This document shows positions 46,690 to 57,990 of a DNA stretch of 64,000 nt, piece by piece. The translations under genes were made by a program, and so were the position numbers. The stretch is from Rhodeus uyekii (lineage: Eukaryota > Chordata > Actinopteri > Cypriniformes > Acheilognathidae), in NCBI GenBank assembly GCA_037043235.1, contig JAWRVZ010000179.1, positions 847,001-911,000 of the forward strand. Direction: 5' to 3'. Within the stretch, counting starts at the first letter, position 1, and the number at the start of each line of letters is the position of its first letter. The notes below the pieces were generated by a model. The model was given only the letters and a program-made list of their open reading frames with translations, did not search any database and was not told where the DNA came from.

Positions 46690-47605
46690 TGTATGTTCCA
46701 CCTTGTTTAAGAGTAAATTCTTACAACAATCTTATTCAACCAGTGAATCAATTCAAGTTAAAATTTCTTACCACAGCAATGCAAATGACACCCATATATA
46801 CTTAGCTACAGTTACAGTCCTACTGACTTCCTGTGCAAATGCATTGATGAAGTTCACAGTTGGATGTGCCAAAACTTTCTTTTTACAAAACAGAAGTCAT
46901 TGCATTTGGAAACAAAGATGAAATTGTCAAGGTGAACTCATAACTTTTGGCTAAAGGTCTAAAAAAAAAAAAAAAAAAAAAAAATTAAGTCAAGAATCTT
47001 AGTGTGATTTTGGAGTCGTACTTCAATACGCGAAGTAGGATTGGCCCCCCCTTGGAATGTAAATCACTTATGACCAGCCGCAGCTGTAACCAGCTATCAG
47101 AAGAGATAAGATGTGTTCCAATAGTAACATTCAAGACTCAAAACACATGCCTGATTTACAGAATTAAGAAGTGAGACAGGGAGTTTATGCACGCACTCAG
47201 ACGTGAGGCTGCGACACCAGGTTCATGGATGCAGTTGATGTATTACCAAAAGCCATCAGAGGCAGGCGGTTGGGGATAACTCCATTCCATTGAGGGTTTG
47301 GAGGGAAGCAATCAAGGGCAGAAGGTGCTGGAAAAACGTCTTCCAATTGAAGAGGTCACTAGAAAGCCGGGAGTTACTAAACGAGTCTCGCAGACTGAAT
47401 CTCTCTGATTCCTACTTTCAGACAGGGGAGCCCCAAATGTTCTGATTCAGGTATTCAAAGTATGTTAGCCTTTATTTAAATGGGAATGTAATTTTATGCA
47501 TACGTTGTGATTATTTTATGATAATTTTAAATTCTATTTCTATGTAAAGCACTTTGAATGACCATTGTGTATGAAATGTGCTATATAAATAAACTTGCCT
47601 TGCCC
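46690..47605 (+). pseudogene. L2-type LINE remnant
   Basis: A degraded RT reading on plus shows YHSNANDTHIYLATV (position of the YADD box, catalytic residues lost), then a KTFFLQNRSHCIW-type segment. An A-run (46961-46984) and indels follow. The 3' end gtaaagcactttgaatgacc then attgtgtatgaaatgtgcta and aataaacttgccttgcc is the standard fish L2 tail. Non-functional. Confidence 0.65.
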
Positions 47606-48214
47606 AATGCAATGCAATGTCATTCTGACATTTTGAAGCATAACTTTAATGACCAAATACTTTTTGAAGCCACCTTTAAAATATTATCCAGTATGTCAAA
47701 TTTAAGAGGAACAAAGAATCTGGTGAGTTCTTCTCCGTCGGTTTCATCAAATGAATGACATCAATCACAGCTGATAAAAAACAAGCAACTGAAATAATTC
47801 TCTCTTCTGTTTTACTTTTTGTGTGAATGTTTAAGATTAACAATCCCTCACATACTAGAGAAAATACTGCCTTTGGTTATTGCCAAGACAGCAATTTTAC
47901 AATGCCAACATTGTAAATGTCATAAAGGCATAATAAAAGTTATAGTTATCATAAAAATGGATTCTTCTTCATGTTCTGTAAGCAGATGTTAGTAATTCAT
48001 GACCTCTGCTATACAGAAAAAAATCTATTGAAACCTTTGTCCTTGCGACCTTATTCATACTCTAGTATATGAACAACTACCTTAAATGGCATTAACGTTT
48101 TAAAGTTCTTTGAAATTATAGATATAAAGTTCTGACTTTCTGCATCTTGTGAGGTCTTAAATTTAGTATTTTATTATGCGCAGCCATAGCTCTTAAAAAG
48201 TATGATTTCCCAGG

Positions 48215-48216
<2 letters not shown>
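47606..48216. other. No gene recognised
   Basis: AT-rich spacer. Confidence 0.5.
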
Positions 48217-48250
<34 letters not shown>

Positions 48251-48282
48251 CGAGACAGCGAGACAGAGAGACAGAGAGACAG
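48217..48282 (+). repeat. (ga)n / (agac)n microsatellite
   Basis: gagagagag run followed by agacagcgagacag-type units. Confidence 0.9.
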
Positions 48283-48299
48283 ATGTTTGTGTGGTTCAG

Positions 48300-48570
48300 G
48301 TATACCCTAGGTTATTGGGACAAAATGTACCCATAAAGATGGCGACATCTAAAAGTTCTAAGAGTTCACCTCGTGTGGACTTTATTTAGTTCCCATAAAG
48401 AAAAGAAGCTTATAAATAATACTGTTATGTTTTTTGACAATGTAAAAATCGTCCTAAGATTGTTAGGTCGTACAATTTACAGTTTGTACAGTGTAAAAAT
48501 CATTGTGTCTATGGAATGTCCCCATAAAACTTCAAAAAAAAAATCCAACATGTGTGTGCATGACTGTGAA
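48300..48570 (+). repeat. Dispersed fish repeat (cccataaagatgg family)
   Basis: Blocks acccataaagatggcgacat, ttcccataaagaaaagaag, acagtttgtacagtgtaaaa and tctatggaatgtccccataa occur in the order of a well-known fish interspersed repeat; class uncertain. Confidence 0.5.
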
Positions 48571-48670
48571 TGGAGTGTTTTTGAACAAACACTAGACCAG
48601 AGGTTATTTAAAACTGGCCCTAAGGATCCACAAAAACATATTATAATATCAGGTGTTGGTATAAGTATTA

Positions 48671-50535
48671 TTAGTTCCCTATCAAAGGAACTTGCACTGC
48701 ATCGAAAAACGCAATGGGAACACTTCACGTGAAAGTGTTGTGAAACACATTTGAAATCGAAACAATAGTGTGAATGCACGTCAGAGATGGGATGACATCA
48801 TGAACCAGGAAGCTATAGGAGCATGCCAAATGCCGGAAGCAGCAGCTTACTTGGATTCAGAAAGTGCTGTGAAATGTGTGTAAAGTGTGATTGTTATTGT
48901 TGTGTGTGTTTGCAATACCCTAACTAGTTTCAAAAGACCAGATATCAACAATCGGGGTCCTAGAGCAGTTATTCCAAGTGTGAATGCTCAAAGATTACCA
49001 AAGGCCAGCCTTGAGAGGCTGATTCCCTTAGTAGAATTTATGGCGGCGTGGGAACATGTGCCAAATATTTCTCAGTGGGATTCCAAGAATGTTAAGCTTG
49101 AGGCAGAAAGTTTCACAAATCAGATCCAAGGACTGGTTTGTCACCATAGACCTCAAGGACATTTACTTCCAATTCTCTATCCTTCAGCAACATAGGAAGT
49201 TCCTGAGTTTAGCTTTCGGGGGCAAGGCCTATCAGTAAGCCTTTATCACCTCGCACCTTCACAAAATGCATGGAGGCAGTGCCCGCCCACTGCATCTCCA
49301 AAGTATCAGTAATCCGAACTACATAGACGACTGGTTGATTTTAGTTCAGTCACAGCAGATTACAGGTCTGCCATCGAGATGTCATTCTTGCTCACATGAG
49401 GGAGCAATGGTTGAGACTGAACGCAAAGAAAAATGTGCTTTCCCCTATGCAGAGGATCACCTTTCTAGGTGTTGTTTGTGATTAAGTGGCAATGACTGCA
49501 TGTCTCTACGCTTTTCCTCCGATTGCTCTGCTCCCGGGATTTCTGGAGAGAGTTTGCCCAGACAAGGTCCGTCTCACCTGGATTGCACTGCACTGGCTGG
49601 GCAGAGCGGGTTTCCACTGATCCATGAGAGGTAACGATCAAGAGGGATCTCCCATCCCAGACAGTGGGCTCAATGGCCAATCTCAGCCCAGAATTGTGGA
49701 AACAGTGGGCTATACCTCTGAGGGGGCCCAGCTCATAGACTCAGAGCTCCCTCCAGAAGGAAACTGTCCACCCTGAAATGGAAACCCTTCACTTCCTGGT
49801 ATAGAGTTCTACGTTGTTGCCATAGCTGCTTACCACATACCTTTGAGTGGCATGTTACTGGGGAGAGACCCACTGGTTACACGTTTCCTGAGACACGCAA
49901 TAAGTTGCTGGCCTAGGATCTGTTCTTGGCACTGCAAGACCTATCCCAGGCCTTCTTTGAACCTATTGAGGAGGTGCCAGCCAAGTTCCTAATTTTAAAA
50001 GTTCTGTTCCTCCTCACTATTACCTCTCTAAAAAGAATAGGAGATCTTCAAGCCTTGCACCCTCTGTTTTGCTTGGGACTTGCTCCCGGGATGGTACCTA
50101 TGTGCCTAAGCTAGCAACTAATGTGGCACAGCCTATCATACTACAGGCCTCTGTCCTCCCCCATTTCATAACCATAACCAAGACCAAAGAATTCTGCTGT
50201 GTCCAGTGCAAGCTCATATCCACAGAGCTGCCCTGCGGCATGAACCAGATTAACTGTTTTTCTGCTTTGGGGCTCACAAGGGGGGCATTCTTGTTTCCAT
50301 TACGTTTTTTGACAAGTTCCAATGAAAGGTTATGAACCTTGGTTTCCTGAAGAGGGAATGATGCATCACAGTTCGCCACACCTCCTGCGTGCCTGTCGAC
50401 ATCTTACTTCAGACACTTCTAAGCTGCCGCTTCTGGCATTTGGCATACTCTTATAGCTTCCTAGTTCATCCCGTCTCTGACATGCATTCACTGTTGGTTT
50501 GATTTCACACATGCTTCACGACACATTCAGCATTG
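48671..50535 (+). mobile_element. Decayed DIRS-type tyrosine-recombinase retroelement
   Basis: Inverted terminal regions: the left (48671-48860) contains gtgaatgcacgtcagagatg, then gaagctataggagcatgcca and aatgccggaagcagcagctta. The right (about 50405-50535, read inverted) contains gtgaatgcatgtcagagacg, then gaagctataagagtatgcca and aatgccagaagcggcagctta. A segment inside the right end (50335-50370, ttggtttcctgaagagggaa) resembles the complement of the outer left end, fitting the internal complementary region of DIRS elements. The body is only about 1.5 kb against several kb in intact relatives. Confidence 0.75.
48990..50115 (+). pseudogene. DIRS reverse transcriptase / tyrosine recombinase remnants
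   Basis: Plus-strand fragments in order: KDWFVTIDLKDIYFQFSILQ with the first RT Asp (about 49125-49185); SLAFGGKAYQ; a gap; NYIDDWLILVQS, the catalytic YIDD box (49315-49350); a segment ACLYAFPPIALLPG (about 49495-49540); then FLLTITSLKRIGDLQALHP (about 50010-50065), the DIRS recombinase segment. Large deletions and several stops and frameshifts separate them, so no product is expected. Confidence 0.7.
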
Positions 50536-50980
50536 TGTTATATATGTCAGGAGACTGGAAGTGAAGTTAACTTTGAATTTGGGTGTTTCTTCCTTGGAAT
50601 GCATCCTCAAAAGGTAGCCAAGTCTTTGTTTAGTTGTATTTTCATTACGTGTATGTTTTTTGAGCTTCAGTTCATTTTATCCAACATTGCTTTCTAATTT
50701 GTCTCCTTGGTATCTGATTACGTTCAGTAGTCTATCGTTATGTTTTGCCAGTGTATTTGTACTCCCTATTCTGTAATGTAATTACTCATCAGACTTTCTG
50801 GTACAACCTTTTTTGTTTTTGTTTCATTGGGTCATTGCTTTATCACCACAGCTCCAAAGTTTATTTGTCTGAACCTTGTACAGATAATCTCAACAATGTT
50901 AAATTTTTTGGGTGAGGCTCCAAGTGCGTTTTTGTGTTCATATATGCCTAAAGGAACCAGACTAAATAAGAAAGAAAATT
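50536..50980. other. No gene recognised
   Basis: T-rich sequence without features. Confidence 0.5.
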
Positions 50981-51508
50981 GTAACAGGTTAAATAATGGG
51001 TTTTATTTAATTTGTGCACAATTTTTTTTTATCATATTTACTTAATATAAGTCAATAAGAGATGAAAAAAGATAGAATATATATTGAAAATATATATATA
51101 GATGCAAATTTATTCTAGGTAAATGTTCGGTTAAACTACTGGAGTTTAGTAATCTATGCAGCTAACTTCTTGTTCAGCATGCATTAAATTATCAAAATCT
51201 CAACTTTTCAAAGCTTTTCTCACTGAATGGCTTAAATTTGGATCACAGCGATCGATCCTGTCTGCTCTTCTCCCTCAGGCTGTCTCATCTGTCATTGCGC
51301 ATGCTCGTTAACACGGGCAGCGCAAAATGACAGAGAGCTCTCATTGGTCAATCGCCGAACATTAACCTAGAATAAATTTGCATCAATAAATATATATTTT
51401 TAATATTATTCTATCTTTTTTTCATCTCTTATTGACTTATATTAAGTAAATATGATAAAACTAAATTGTGCACAAATTAAATAAAACCCTTTATTTAACC
51501 TGTGTTAC
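50981..51508. mobile_element. Foldback element with about 150-bp inverted ends
   Basis: Left arm 50981-51133 and right arm 51355-51508 are inverted copies at roughly 90% by eye: gtaac(ac)aggttaaataa, gggttttatttaatttgtgc, agtcaataagagatgaaaaa, gatgcaaatttattctaggt. The centre (51134-51354) is non-coding and holds tgcgcatgctcg and an inverted CCAAT motif. Target duplication unclear. Confidence 0.75.
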
Positions 51509-52884
51509 AAAATGCATAAGGTTCTGAAACAAATTCTCCAAATGAGCCAAGTGTGAAAAAGCTTTAGTCCAGGAAACCAGCTTCTTTTTTTTCAACAGGG
51601 ATATGTGATTAATTGTGATTCATTCAATTCTTCACCATATTATGTAATTTGAACTTACTGAAATCCCTATTTTTTCTCAATATATAAATTCATGATTAAA
51701 GACAATGCCACCTTTAACAAGAGATTTGTGAATTTCTTCTTTGTCACAGATTGTTAAATGTGAATCAAGCCTATATCCATCCTTTTCAGGCTTCCGTCAG
51801 AGGCAGTTATCTCTATTGCTCAGTGGTTCAGTAACTGTCAACTCCCAACCTTGAATGACACCCTTTAAATCTCTTAGTAACAAGGCTCTGCAGTACAAAA
51901 AATGTACTTTTCCACTATAGTAACATGACATAAAAATCATGATATATAGTTGAGCATAGCGACACTGTAACAGACAATAAACATTTTAAGGGGTCCTTGG
52001 GTATCTGTTTTGCTGGTCCTCATAATTTTTTCTGAAGGATGACTGGTAAACAGACAGCCTGTGTTCATCTATCTCATGGGTGTGATGTAGTGTGAGAACC
52101 TTGGTGATGGACCATATGGACCCCAACAGGGCTGACACAGATCGTTTATCCCCACCGCACTTCATTTCAAACTGTGAAATGAACTAAAAATGCCTTTAAT
52201 TATTCACTGTGATATCATGATCTTAAGTTCTTTGAAAGACAAACAACTGTATCATTTTTCTATAGTACATAAGTCTTTTATCATTGTGGAGAAACAAGGT
52301 CAGACGCGTCTTTCAAAGCATGCCTACTTTTACCCTCTAGAACCTAAAAAGAGTTAGAATGCAAAATATCCAGGTTAATCTTTTCTATACAATCAGTCTG
52401 AATAGAAACTAGGACGGTCAAACTCCAAAAATGTTTTTGTTTTTTATGGTCTCATAAAAGTAGTACATATGACTATGTGTGCTATATTATAAATATTCTG
52501 AAGTTGTATGATAGTCATGTGTGAAGGAAAAAGGGCCAGAAATACTAAACAAGGCAAATTAGCATGAGTGCAAATAATGGTGCACATACCTGTAAACTGA
52601 CTAGGACGAATCATGCAAGGTGATTTACTATGGTTTTAAAAAAGAAACACCTACAAATGCCTTTTCAGCACTAATTTCACCATGCCATTAGTAAATCATG
52701 ATTGCAAAAATTACTATCCCTAAAAAACTATCCCTTTCACCCTGTAAATCCTGATACATGTCATTTTAATCAATAAAATCTTTATAACATCATAACATCC
52801 TATGCATACAAATCCATATAAATCCATAAAAAATGCATATAAATATCAGTTCTAATCTCCCAACAATGTCTTAAGATGATATTT
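51509..52884. other. No gene recognised
   Basis: AT-rich. 51960-52140 and 52540-52700 look like decayed dispersed repeats but could not be classified. Confidence 0.4.
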
Positions 52885-53000
52885 AAATGCTTTCTGGGAG
52901 CGTATGCTGCGTCAAAGCGCTATGGGAACACCTCTGCATGAATGCATCATGAAGCATGTATTGGACGTTATTTGTCTACCAAATAAAAGTGAGAGAGATA
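52885..53000 (+). repeat. DIRS-type terminal repeat fragment
   Basis: atgctgcgtcaaagcgctat then gggaacacctctgcatgaat and gcatcatgaagcatgtattg is the inverse counterpart of 59630-59695. It could be the left end of an element whose right end is at 59725, but the match fades after about 80 bp. Confidence 0.5.
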
Positions 53001-53369
53001 TTTATAGGCAAGCAAAGAGCAATACAGGCCATGTGTTCATATTCAAAATTACGGGTGGGCATACACATGTACTTTGTGTTGTTTGTTTGTGAGCAGAGCA
53101 CACACAGTCAGCATTTGAGGGCACTGGCTATGTGCACTGTAAACAGCTGGATCAGCTCAGAGCTAGATCGTTGCAGTGCCAGTGCCTCTGTCTGGTTGGA
53201 AGTAACCACCCTAGAGCGTGCTTCCAGATTCAGGCATTGAAACTCAGTAGCCAAACCCCACTGCCAGATCCAATTGTTTTTATTAAAATTATGGTAACTA
53301 GCTAGGGAAATATATAATTTTTCCTTTAACACACAGATCAACCAGAATCACACAAACACAACTGACACA

Positions 53370-53505
53370 GAGCTTTGCTGAAGACACTCAAGGCTGCCGC
53401 TTCCGGTTTCTGGTGCTCTTTTATGATCCTGGATCATGACGTCATAGACATGCAACAATCATTCACACAATTGTTTGATCAATTTCACAGTGCTTCACAA
53501 GACTA
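53370..53505 (+). repeat. DIRS-type terminal repeat fragment (other family)
   Basis: gaagacactcaaggctgccg then cttccggtttctggtgctct and atgacgtcatagacatgcaa parallels 50395-50480 of the DIRS element. 53001-53369 shows nothing else recognisable. Confidence 0.5.
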
Positions 53506-53509
53506 CTGT

Positions 53510-53770
53510 CAGCGATCAACAGGCAGAACACATACGTGAGTAGTAACGGATTTTATTGCACAATTGCAAGCACAGCAAACAAGGGAAAGGCTTAACTTGG
53601 CTGGCGCAGGCGTAGGCAGGCACTGTAGACACAAAAAGACACAGGAAAAGGATACACGGAAGGAGTGTAATCAGAGAGAAGTAGAGACTCGGGAGCAGTC
53701 TTGGTACGAATGATGAGACCAGACACTGACTGTTGAGTGAGGGCTGCAGAAATTGTGCTGGTGATTGGTA
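53510..53770 (-). repeat. LTR-like debris
   Basis: A ttttattgcacaattgcaag block followed by AC/AG-rich sequence, in the style of minus-strand LTRs in this window. Confidence 0.3.
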
Positions 53771-53779
53771 ACCAAAGGC

Positions 53780-54244
53780 CAAAAATGGCGTATGGCAAAA
53801 AAATATTCCGATTTATAAAACCGTGTGTACACACGTCTGAGCAATGTTCCCTTTATAAATCACAGATCACCCGCAGATGTGCGTACATGAAGCAGCCTCA
53901 TATCCTGCCCTGTACACGCCCATTTTTAACCATAAATAGTCAATGCAAATCACCTCATGATTGCTGATCGTATGCAAATGAGAGTGGAATCCCATATATA
54001 CCTGGAAAACTGGCATGCAACCCGCAAATTAATTAGTCAAAGAAAGTGAAAACATGTATTTCTGTTATTTTGAGTAATGGCGACAGTTGAGAAAAGAGGA
54101 AAAAAAACTTACTTTCTCAGACACTGAGATTGAAACACTTGTAGGGGAGGTGGAGGCTCGGAAAAATTTGTTATTTGGTGACCACAGCAGTGGGGAAGCA
54201 GTGGCATCATGGAGCATTAAATACCAGGGTCACCGGAGGATTTA
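53780..54244 (+). pseudogene. PIF/Harbinger fragment with Myb/SANT-like ORF start
   Basis: From the ATG at about 54076 the plus strand reads MATVEKRGKK, and after a one-base shift LTFSDTEIETLVGEVEARKN and LLFGDHSSGEAVASW. This matches the first helices of the Myb/SANT-like DNA-binding protein encoded beside Harbinger transposases. The domain is cut off at about 54230 by the pogo-like element. The upstream part (ggccaaaaatggcgtatggc) may be its 5' region. The transposase is not present. Confidence 0.5.
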
Positions 54245-54260
54245 CAGTGGAATCCAGTTA

Positions 54261-54589
54261 TGTCATGAAACCGGAGGAGACTGGATTCAAGTGCGAAAAG
54301 TAGTTTATTGTAAATGATGAGTAAATGGATAAATGTCCAGGAACTGACGGCGGACACTGGAACAGGAAATCACGAACACTGGAGCTGGAGACAACGGACT
54401 CGAGGGAACACACTGCAGAACAACGACTCGACAAGGTGGTGAGGGAAGAGGTGAACTAAATAGGCAGAGGGAGATGGGGATCAGGTGTGTGCGATGATGG
54501 TGGCGGTGATCAGTGACCACGCCTCCCACATTCATCTCACAATCATACACAGTCAATCCTAAGAGACAATGAATTCGCGAACCGTGACA
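54261..54589 (-). repeat. Gypsy 3' LTR
   Basis: Minus-strand LTR starting TGTCACGG and ending TTTCATGACA. AATAAA (minus) at 54304-54309 is the likely poly(A) signal. The TATA-like box and start segment correspond to those of the 5' LTR (start equivalent at 54432). Confidence 0.92.
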
Positions 54590-54608
54590 GTACCCCCCCC
54601 CCCTTAGG
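54590..54608 (-). promoter_or_regulatory. Polypurine tract
   Basis: Minus-strand reading: cctaa, 11 G residues, then tac directly before the 3' LTR. This is the expected position for plus-strand DNA priming. It overlaps the pol stop region. Confidence 0.7.
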
Positions 54609-57600
54609 AGCGTCTCTCGACGCTCCCAGAGGCACTTACCTGTCGATTGTAGTCATCGATGAGGGAGTGATCCAATATGTCTCTGGCAGGCACCCAACTT
54701 CTCTCCTCCGGGCCGTAACCTTCCCAGTCCACCAAGTACTGGAATCCGCGTCCCCTCCTCCTTGAATCCAGAATACGGTTTACCGAATAAGTGGGTTCCC
54801 CGTCTACGAGACGCGGCGGTGGAGGAACCGGGGTGGGCGGATTAATGCGAGAACGAAAAACGGGCTTAATTTTGGAAACATGAAAGGCGGCATGAATCCT
54901 CCCGTACGCGGAAGGTAGTTTGAGGCGGACTGTCACCGGACTAATGATCTTGGTGACAGGGAACGGGCCAATGAATTTGGGAGCAAGTTTGTTACACACG
55001 GAGCGGAGAGGAATATCTCTGGAAGAAAGCCACACTTTTTGACCCACGACGTAGACGGGAGGCTTCGACCGGTGGCGATCGGCCTGGGCCTTGGTGCGCG
55101 CTCCCACTTGTAGCAGAGTCTCGCGGGCTCTACTCCAAGTGCGACGGCACCTCTGGATGAATGCGTGAGCGGAGGGGACCGCGACTTCGGATTCCAGACT
55201 GGGAAAAACAGGTGGCTGGTACCCTAGGCTACACTCAAACGGCAAAAGGCCCGTGGATGATGCTGGTAACGAGTTATGTGCGTACTCAACCCACGGGAGT
55301 TGTTGGCTCCAGGAAGCCGGATTCTGTGACACCGTACACCGTAAACATCTCTCGAGGTCTTGGTTAGCTCGTTCGGTCTGGCCGTTGCTTTGGGGATGGA
55401 AACCCGAAGACAGGCTTACAGTCGCCCCCAGTAACTTACAAAACTCTTTCCAGAATTTGGATATAAATTGGGGCCCTCTGTCAGAGACCACGTCTGTCGG
55501 GAGGCCATGAATACGAAAGACGTGTTCAATGACAGATGCCGCTGTCTCCTTCGCGGATGGTAACTTTGGTAAGGGTATGAAATGTGCTGCCTTCGAAAAC
55601 CGGTCCACTACGGTTAAAACAACCGTGTTCCCCTGGGAGGGTGGGAGGGCGGTGACGAAATCTAGCGCGATGTGGGACCAGGGTCTCGAAGGCACCGACA
55701 GCGGCTGAAGCAACCCATCTGGTGAACGATTGGAAGTCTTACCCTGGGCACAGTCGGAACAAGCCAAAACAAAATCTCGGATGTCACAGGCCATCTTAGG
55801 CCACCAGAATCGTTGTTTTACTAAGAAGTTAGTGCGACTGATTCCTGGATGACAAGCTATTTTGGAGCAGTGACCCCATCGGATGACCTCGGATCTGACT
55901 TCCTCCGGCACGAATAATCGACCCGGTGGACCCCCGGGCGGAGGCGTTACCCCATCTAAGGCCAATTTGACCCTCGCTTCGATCTCCCACACGAGTGAGG
56001 AAACAATGAGTCTCTCAGGAAAAATACACTCGGGAGTAGACGGGCGCTCGGAAAAATCAAAAATGCGTGATAAGGCATCGGGCTTGATATTTTTGGACCC
56101 CGGCCTGTAAGATAGCAAAAAGTCAAAACGTCCGAAAAAAAGGGCCCACCGCGCCTGCCTGGAGTTGAGTCTTTTGGCGGTTCTAATGTACTCTAAGTTC
56201 TTGTGATCGGTCCAAACTAGAAAGGGCACCCCTGACCCCTCTAACCAGTGACGCCACTCCTCCAACGCTAGCTTGACTGCCAACAACTCTCGGTTACCAA
56301 TATCATAATTGCGTTCGGCTGGGGACATACGGTGGGAAAAAAACGCGCAAGGGTGCATCTTATCGTCTGAGGGAGAGCGCTGGGAGAGAACCGCACCTAC
56401 CCCCACCTCTGAAGCATCGACCTCCACCACAAACTGACGTGTGGGATCAGGGGCAATCAAGATGGGAGCCGAAACGAAGCGGCTCTTAAGTTTGGAGAAC
56501 GCCGCTTCGGCGGCGTTGCACCACCTGAACGTCGTTCTGGGGGAGGTCAAGGCTGTCAGAGGAGCGGCTAGTTGGCTGAAGTTGCGGATGAAACGTCGGT
56601 AGAAGTTGGCGAACCCCAGGAATCTCAACAGGGCCTTGCGAGAGTCCGGGGTTGGCCACTCCACCACAGCCTTAACCTTGTCGGGATCCATGCACACTCC
56701 CTCCGACGAGATGATATACCCTAGAAAAGGAACAGACTGTGCATGAAAAACGCATTTCTCCGCCTTGACAAAAAGACCATTCTGTAGTAACCGTTGGAGC
56801 ACTCGCCGGACGTGTTGAACATGTTCCTGGAGAGACGAGGAAAAAATCAGTATGTCATCCAGGTAAACATACGTGAACTGATCTATCATGTCTCTCAACA
56901 CGTCATTGACGAGTGCTTGGAAGACAGCTGGGGAGTTGGACAGCCCAAAAGGCATGACCAAGTATTCAAAGTGGCCCCTGGGGGTATTAAATGCTGTCTT
57001 CCATTCATCCCCCTCTCTTATGCGGACCAAATGATAAGCATTCCTTAAATCCAATTTCGTGAAGATAGACGCTCCCTGCAACCTCTCGAAGGCTGAAGAC
57101 ATTAGCGGTAGAGGATAGGTATTCTTTACCGTGATGTTGTTCAACCCTCGGTAGTCAATACAAGGCCGCAGAGACCCGTCCTTCTTCCCCACAAAAAAGA
57201 ACCCCGCCCCCGCTGGAGAAGAAGAGGGGCGGATGAACCCGGTAGCCAAAGAATCAGAAATATATTTCTCCATGGCCTCCCTCTCCGGAATGGAAAGAGA
57301 GTATAACTTGCCCTTAGGCGGAGACATACCTGGCAGAATATCTATCGCACAGTCGTAGGGACGGTGCGGAGGAAGAGAAGCAGCCCGAGACTTACTGAAC
57401 ACTTCCTTCAGGTCGAGGTACTCTGGGGGCACGTTAGACAAATTCATCGGCTCCTCCTGCAACACAGAACTAGACACAGACGAACGTGCAGACACGAGAC
57501 AAGAGGCATGACACTGATCACTCCAGTTAAGAATGCTATTGTGTCCCCAGTCAACCCTGGGGTTATGCTTGATTAGCCAGGGATGACCGAGGACGATGGG

Positions 57601-57990
57601 AACCGAGGGACAGTCCGTGATAAAAAAGTCTATGGTCTCTCTGTGGTTACCTGCTGTGATGAGTGTGAGGGAAATGGTTCTGAGAGCAATGTCCGGAAGG
57701 CTTTGGCCGCCTAGGGCGTTGACGGCAATGGAATGGGTGAGGTGCTTAGTGGTGATCTTGTGTTGACGTGCGAAGGAATGATCCATGAGATTGCCCTCAG
57801 CCCCGGAGTCCAGTAGTGCATAACAGTGATGAGATTCGTTGGCCCATTGTAGTCTTACCGGGAGGAGAGTCGAAGAGGAGGTCCGGTTAATGGTGACTGC
57901 GCCCGTCAGTAGCCCCCTCCTTACTGGCGGGCGCGTGCTTTTACCGGACATTGGAGGATGAAATGCCCCTCGCCAGCACAGTAAATACAT
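54604..57990 (-). CDS. pol: Gypsy pol polyprotein (protease, RT, RNase H, integrase, chromodomain)
   Basis: An uninterrupted frame of 1128 codons. Aspartic protease around D61-S-G-A-E-G; reverse transcriptase about 225-400 with LDLRNAYH (Asp314) and YLDD (376-379); RNase H about 510-640 with candidate catalytic D525, E568 and D595. Integrase zinc finger H707/H714/C744/C747; integrase core D777, D837, E873 with 35 residues between the last two (DD35E); C-terminal chromodomain about 1067-1117 (FQYLVDWEGYG, SWVPA), which in chromoviruses directs integration to modified histones. The frame overlaps the end of gag by 70 nt in the -1 frame, so it is probably made as a Gag-Pol fusion by -1 frameshifting. 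The Met at 57990 is the first in frame but may not be used. No canonical slippery heptamer is obvious in the overlap. All key residues are present. Confidence 0.93.
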   Translation of the reverse strand: MYLLCWRGAFHPPMSGKSTRPPVRRGLLTGAVTINRTSSSTLLPVRLQWANESHHCYALLDSGAEGNLMDHSFARQHKITTKHLTHSIAVNALGGQSLPDIALRTISLTLITAGNHRETIDFFITDCPSVPIVLGHPWLIKHNPRVDWGHNSILNWSDQCHASCLVSARSSVSSSVLQEEPMNLSNVPPEYLDLKEVFSKSRAASLPPHRPYDCAIDILPGMSPPKGKLYSLSIPEREAMEKYISDSLATGFIRPSSSPAGAGFFFVGKKDGSLRPCIDYRGLNNITVKNTYPLPLMSSAFERLQGASIFTKLDLRNAYHLVRIREGDEWKTAFNTPRGHFEYLVMPFGLSNSPAVFQALVNDVLRDMIDQFTYVYLDDILIFSSSLQEHVQHVRRVLQRLLQNGLFVKAEKCVFHAQSVPFLGYIISSEGVCMDPDKVKAVVEWPTPDSRKALLRFLGFANFYRRFIRNFSQLAAPLTALTSPRTTFRWCNAAEAAFSKLKSRFVSAPILIAPDPTRQFVVEVDASEVGVGAVLSQRSPSDDKMHPCAFFSHRMSPAERNYDIGNRELLAVKLALEEWRHWLEGSGVPFLVWTDHKNLEYIRTAKRLNSRQARWALFFGRFDFLLSYRPGSKNIKPDALSRIFDFSERPSTPECIFPERLIVSSLVWEIEARVKLALDGVTPPPGGPPGRLFVPEEVRSEVIRWGHCSKIACHPGISRTNFLVKQRFWWPKMACDIRDFVLACSDCAQGKTSNRSPDGLLQPLSVPSRPWSHIALDFVTALPPSQGNTVVLTVVDRFSKAAHFIPLPKLPSAKETAASVIEHVFRIHGLPTDVVSDRGPQFISKFWKEFCKLLGATVSLSSGFHPQSNGQTERANQDLERCLRCTVSQNPASWSQQLPWVEYAHNSLPASSTGLLPFECSLGYQPPVFPSLESEVAVPSAHAFIQRCRRTWSRARETLLQVGARTKAQADRHRSKPPVYVVGQKVWLSSRDIPLRSVCNKLAPKFIGPFPVTKIISPVTVRLKLPSAYGRIHAAFHVSKIKPVFRSRINPPTPVPPPPRLVDGEPTYSVNRILDSRRRGRGFQYLVDWEGYGPEERSWVPARDILDHSLIDDYNRQVSASGSVERRS

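Noticed and set aside
48373..48732. 119-codon plus frame
   Set aside because: It spans the junction of a dispersed repeat and a DIRS terminal repeat, so it cannot be one gene.
55161..57576. Plus-strand frames inside pol
   Set aside because: Antisense shadows of the 1128-codon pol frame.
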